From the NCBI GenBank assembly GCA_903644035.1, contig CAHJXG010000331.1, positions 1 to 6,236 of the forward strand: a DNA stretch of 6,236 nucleotides, in the 5' to 3' direction. A program made the position numbers and the translations under genes. Source of the stretch: Rhodospirillales bacterium (lineage in GTDB: Bacteria; Pseudomonadota; Alphaproteobacteria; Acetobacterales; Acetobacteraceae). A model generated the notes under the pieces. It was not told the DNA's origin, did not search any database, and worked only from the letters and a program-made list of their open reading frames with translations. Positions 4,807-6,236 of this stretch are shown here, piece after piece. Numbering within the stretch: position 1 is the stretch's first letter; each line of letters opens with the position of its first letter.

Positions 4807-6236
4807 TCATTCTTGTGGATCGAAGGGAGCAGAGACGCGGTGCTTTCGGCTCAGCGCCCGGCGGCGGGTCAGTTCGACGCTGATCTCGCTTCGGCCGCCA
4901 TGCCGCCAGGTGAGGACGAGAACGCTGCGAGGCCAGTCCACTACCACTTCCGTCAGCACGGATTTCAGGGCCGCGTTGACCGCGGGTGGATTAAGAGGCT
5001 CGATCAGGGCCATGGCCCTCAGGTGGTCCAGCCTTGCACGCAGGATCACGTCGAGCCACCCGGCCGTGCCGGGCCGCATGCGCCGACGTTCCTCCGCTAG
5101 CGCCCACTCCTCCGCTCCCACGTCCGCAATGGCGGACTGGATGCGTGCTTTGAGCGCCAGCAGCAGCGGCGCGTCCGCCTCCAACGACACGCGCCTGGAG
5201 CGCAGCTCAGCCAGGCGCGACCTCACCTGCTTGAGACGCTGTCTTCTTGCGGCCGGATCGAGGAACTGCGCGGGACAGGAACGGATGACGTCGTCGATGC
5301 CCTTCGAGAGGACGATCTCGATGCCGGGATAGCGGATATGGCGGCGTTCGCACCCGGCACCGACGTAGCCGCGGCGGCACGTGAGGTAGCGCCAGTCGGT
5401 CCGTCCCGTTTCGCCGCGCTGCAGCTGCATCGTGCTTCCGCATAGGGGACAGCGGCCCAGGCCCGCGAGGAGGTTTGCCACCGGGGCAACCCGTCCCGGC
5501 CGGCCCAGCGGCGCCGACTGGTCGGCCGCGGCGCAGGCTCCCGGGAATGCCCGGCGCCTTGCCTCCTGCGCGTGCGCGACGACCGCGCAGGTCGCCGCGT
5601 CAACCACTGCGGGATAGTAGCCCTCGACCGGGGCCTGGGGCTGCAGGAGCAGGCGGCCCCGTTCGTCGCGTCCGGTGATGCAGGGGATGTAGGTTCCGCG
5701 CACGGCCGGTGCAGTCAACAGGCTACGGATGTACTTCGGGCCCCACGGCTTGCCGCGCTGGTTGCCGCTGCTGAACAGAGGGACCGCCTCGGCATTGAGC
5801 TTGCGCGCGATCGCATACTGGCCGAGGCCCGCGGCGGCCTCCGCATAGATGCGGCGTACAATGTTGGCTTCCCGCTCGCGTTCCACGAACCGGCCGGTGG
5901 CCTTGTCGAGCCGCAGCCAGCCCGGGCAGCGTCCCGTGGCCGGCGTCGTCCCGAGCTTGGCGCGTTTGCGGGCCCAGGCCGCCCGCACCCGGGCCGACTT
6001 CGTGACGCTCTCCTCGTTGGCCCGCATCATGCATACCAGCGACACGACGAGGTCCATCGGGCTGCGGTTCAGGCTCTCGGCCGAGTAGCTCCGGTCGTCG
6101 ATCAGGGTGACGATGGTTATGCCAGCCTCGATGATGCGGAGGAACAGCGCCTGCGCGAGGAGCACGCGGTCGCGGCTGAGCCGGTCCAGGCTCTCGACCA
6201 GCAGATGGCTGCCCCGCGGCACGAGGCCCAGCTCCA
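4807..6236 (-). CDS. Large serine recombinase (site-specific integrase), N-terminus outside window
   Basis: Large serine recombinases cut and rejoin attachment sites to insert or excise phages and mobile elements. The frame is open through the right edge (ELGLVPRGSHLL), so the catalytic Ser region is not visible; 476 codons plus the TGA (4809-4807) are. Counting from the GTG at 6222-6220, residues 1-90 are the end of the resolvase domain: LLVESLDRLSRD with the conserved arginines, AGITIVTLIDD, and the long helix near SARVRAAWARKRAK. Residues about 95-215 form the Recombinase (PF07508-type) domain: FVEREREANIVRRIYAEAAAG, IARKLNAE, PWGPKYIRSLLTAPAVRGTY. A zinc ribbon follows (Cys258, Cys261, Cys282, Cys291; RCPLCGSTM, LTCRRGY). 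A probable coiled coil comes next (RLKQVRSRLAELRSRRVSLE, near 339-347). The visible part shows no frameshift or stop, so the gene may be functional. It probably serves the element containing this region; its att sites are not identified. Confidence 0.93.
   Translation of the reverse strand, partial: ELGLVPRGSHLLVESLDRLSRDRVLLAQALFLRIIEAGITIVTLIDDRSYSAESLNRSPMDLVVSLVCMMRANEESVTKSARVRAAWARKRAKLGTTPATGRCPGWLRLDKATGRFVEREREANIVRRIYAEAAAGLGQYAIARKLNAEAVPLFSSGNQRGKPWGPKYIRSLLTAPAVRGTYIPCITGRDERGRLLLQPQAPVEGYYPAVVDAATCAVVAHAQEARRRAFPGACAAADQSAPLGRPGRVAPVANLLAGLGRCPLCGSTMQLQRGETGRTDWRYLTCRRGYVGAGCERRHIRYPGIEIVLSKGIDDVIRSCPAQFLDPAARRQRLKQVRSRLAELRSRRVSLEADAPLLLALKARIQSAIADVGAEEWALAEERRRMRPGTAGWLDVILRARLDHLRAMALIEPLNPPAVNAALKSVLTEVVVDWPRSVLVLTWRHGGRSEISVELTRRRALSRKHRVSAPFDPQE

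Noticed and set aside
4571..5332. A long plus-strand frame (253 codons) opposite the recombinase and the IS
   Set aside because: It crosses the IS boundary, is Ser/Arg/Pro-rich, and mirrors the codon pattern of the minus-strand recombinase and transposase; a typical antisense shadow.
1..6236. CRISPR array, tRNA or rRNA genes, toxin-antitoxin pair, reverse transcriptase or diversity-generating element near the tail-spike-like gene
   Set aside because: I looked for regularly spaced repeats, cloverleaf sequences, paired small genes, and a reverse-transcriptase motif or a repeated copy of the tail-spike 3' end. I saw none.

Overview
The window is a high-GC stretch of accessory DNA, probably from an alphaproteobacterium. 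An acetic-acid-bacterium-like host (Acetobacteraceae) is my best guess, from the style of the IS5-family transposase and the solitary tail-spike-like gene, but the sequence does not prove it. Every gene I can support reads leftward on the minus strand. Most of the content is mobile or decayed.

Layout, left to right. (1) 1-373: a minus-strand reading frame without stops that runs off the left edge. It looks coding and I do not recognise it. (2) 481-1190: a heavily decayed TnpB (IS200/IS605-type OrfB) gene, readable only by hopping between all three minus frames, with at least four frame changes and a nonsense codon. (3) 1191-1578: no convincing gene; GC content falls sharply toward its right end. 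(4) 1579-3183: an intact 534-residue protein with a tail-spike / pectate-lyase-like N-terminal motif, far more AT-rich than its flanks, especially at its 3' end. (5) 3425-3685: an 86-residue protein of unknown function with a good Shine-Dalgarno sequence. A striking nested inverted repeat lies inside it and a second hairpin spans its stop codon. (6) 3858-4701: an IS5-family (IS427-like) insertion sequence with 12-bp terminal repeats and a CTAG or TA target duplication. Its transposase needs both a frameshift and read-through of a TAG codon. (7) 4807-6236: most of a large serine recombinase, missing its N-terminus at the right edge.

How the parts fit. The recombinase, the 86-residue gene and the tail-spike-like gene are consecutive on one strand, and the IS separates the first two. 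Before the IS arrived, the recombinase would have been followed after roughly 270 bp by the small gene and then by the tail-spike-like gene. This could be one end of an integrated element or phage remnant carrying a surface-protein cargo gene, but no other phage gene is present, so that grouping is inference. I found no RNA gene, CRISPR array, defence cassette or evidence of a complete new system. The most unusual unexplained signal is the nested dyad at 3473-3528.
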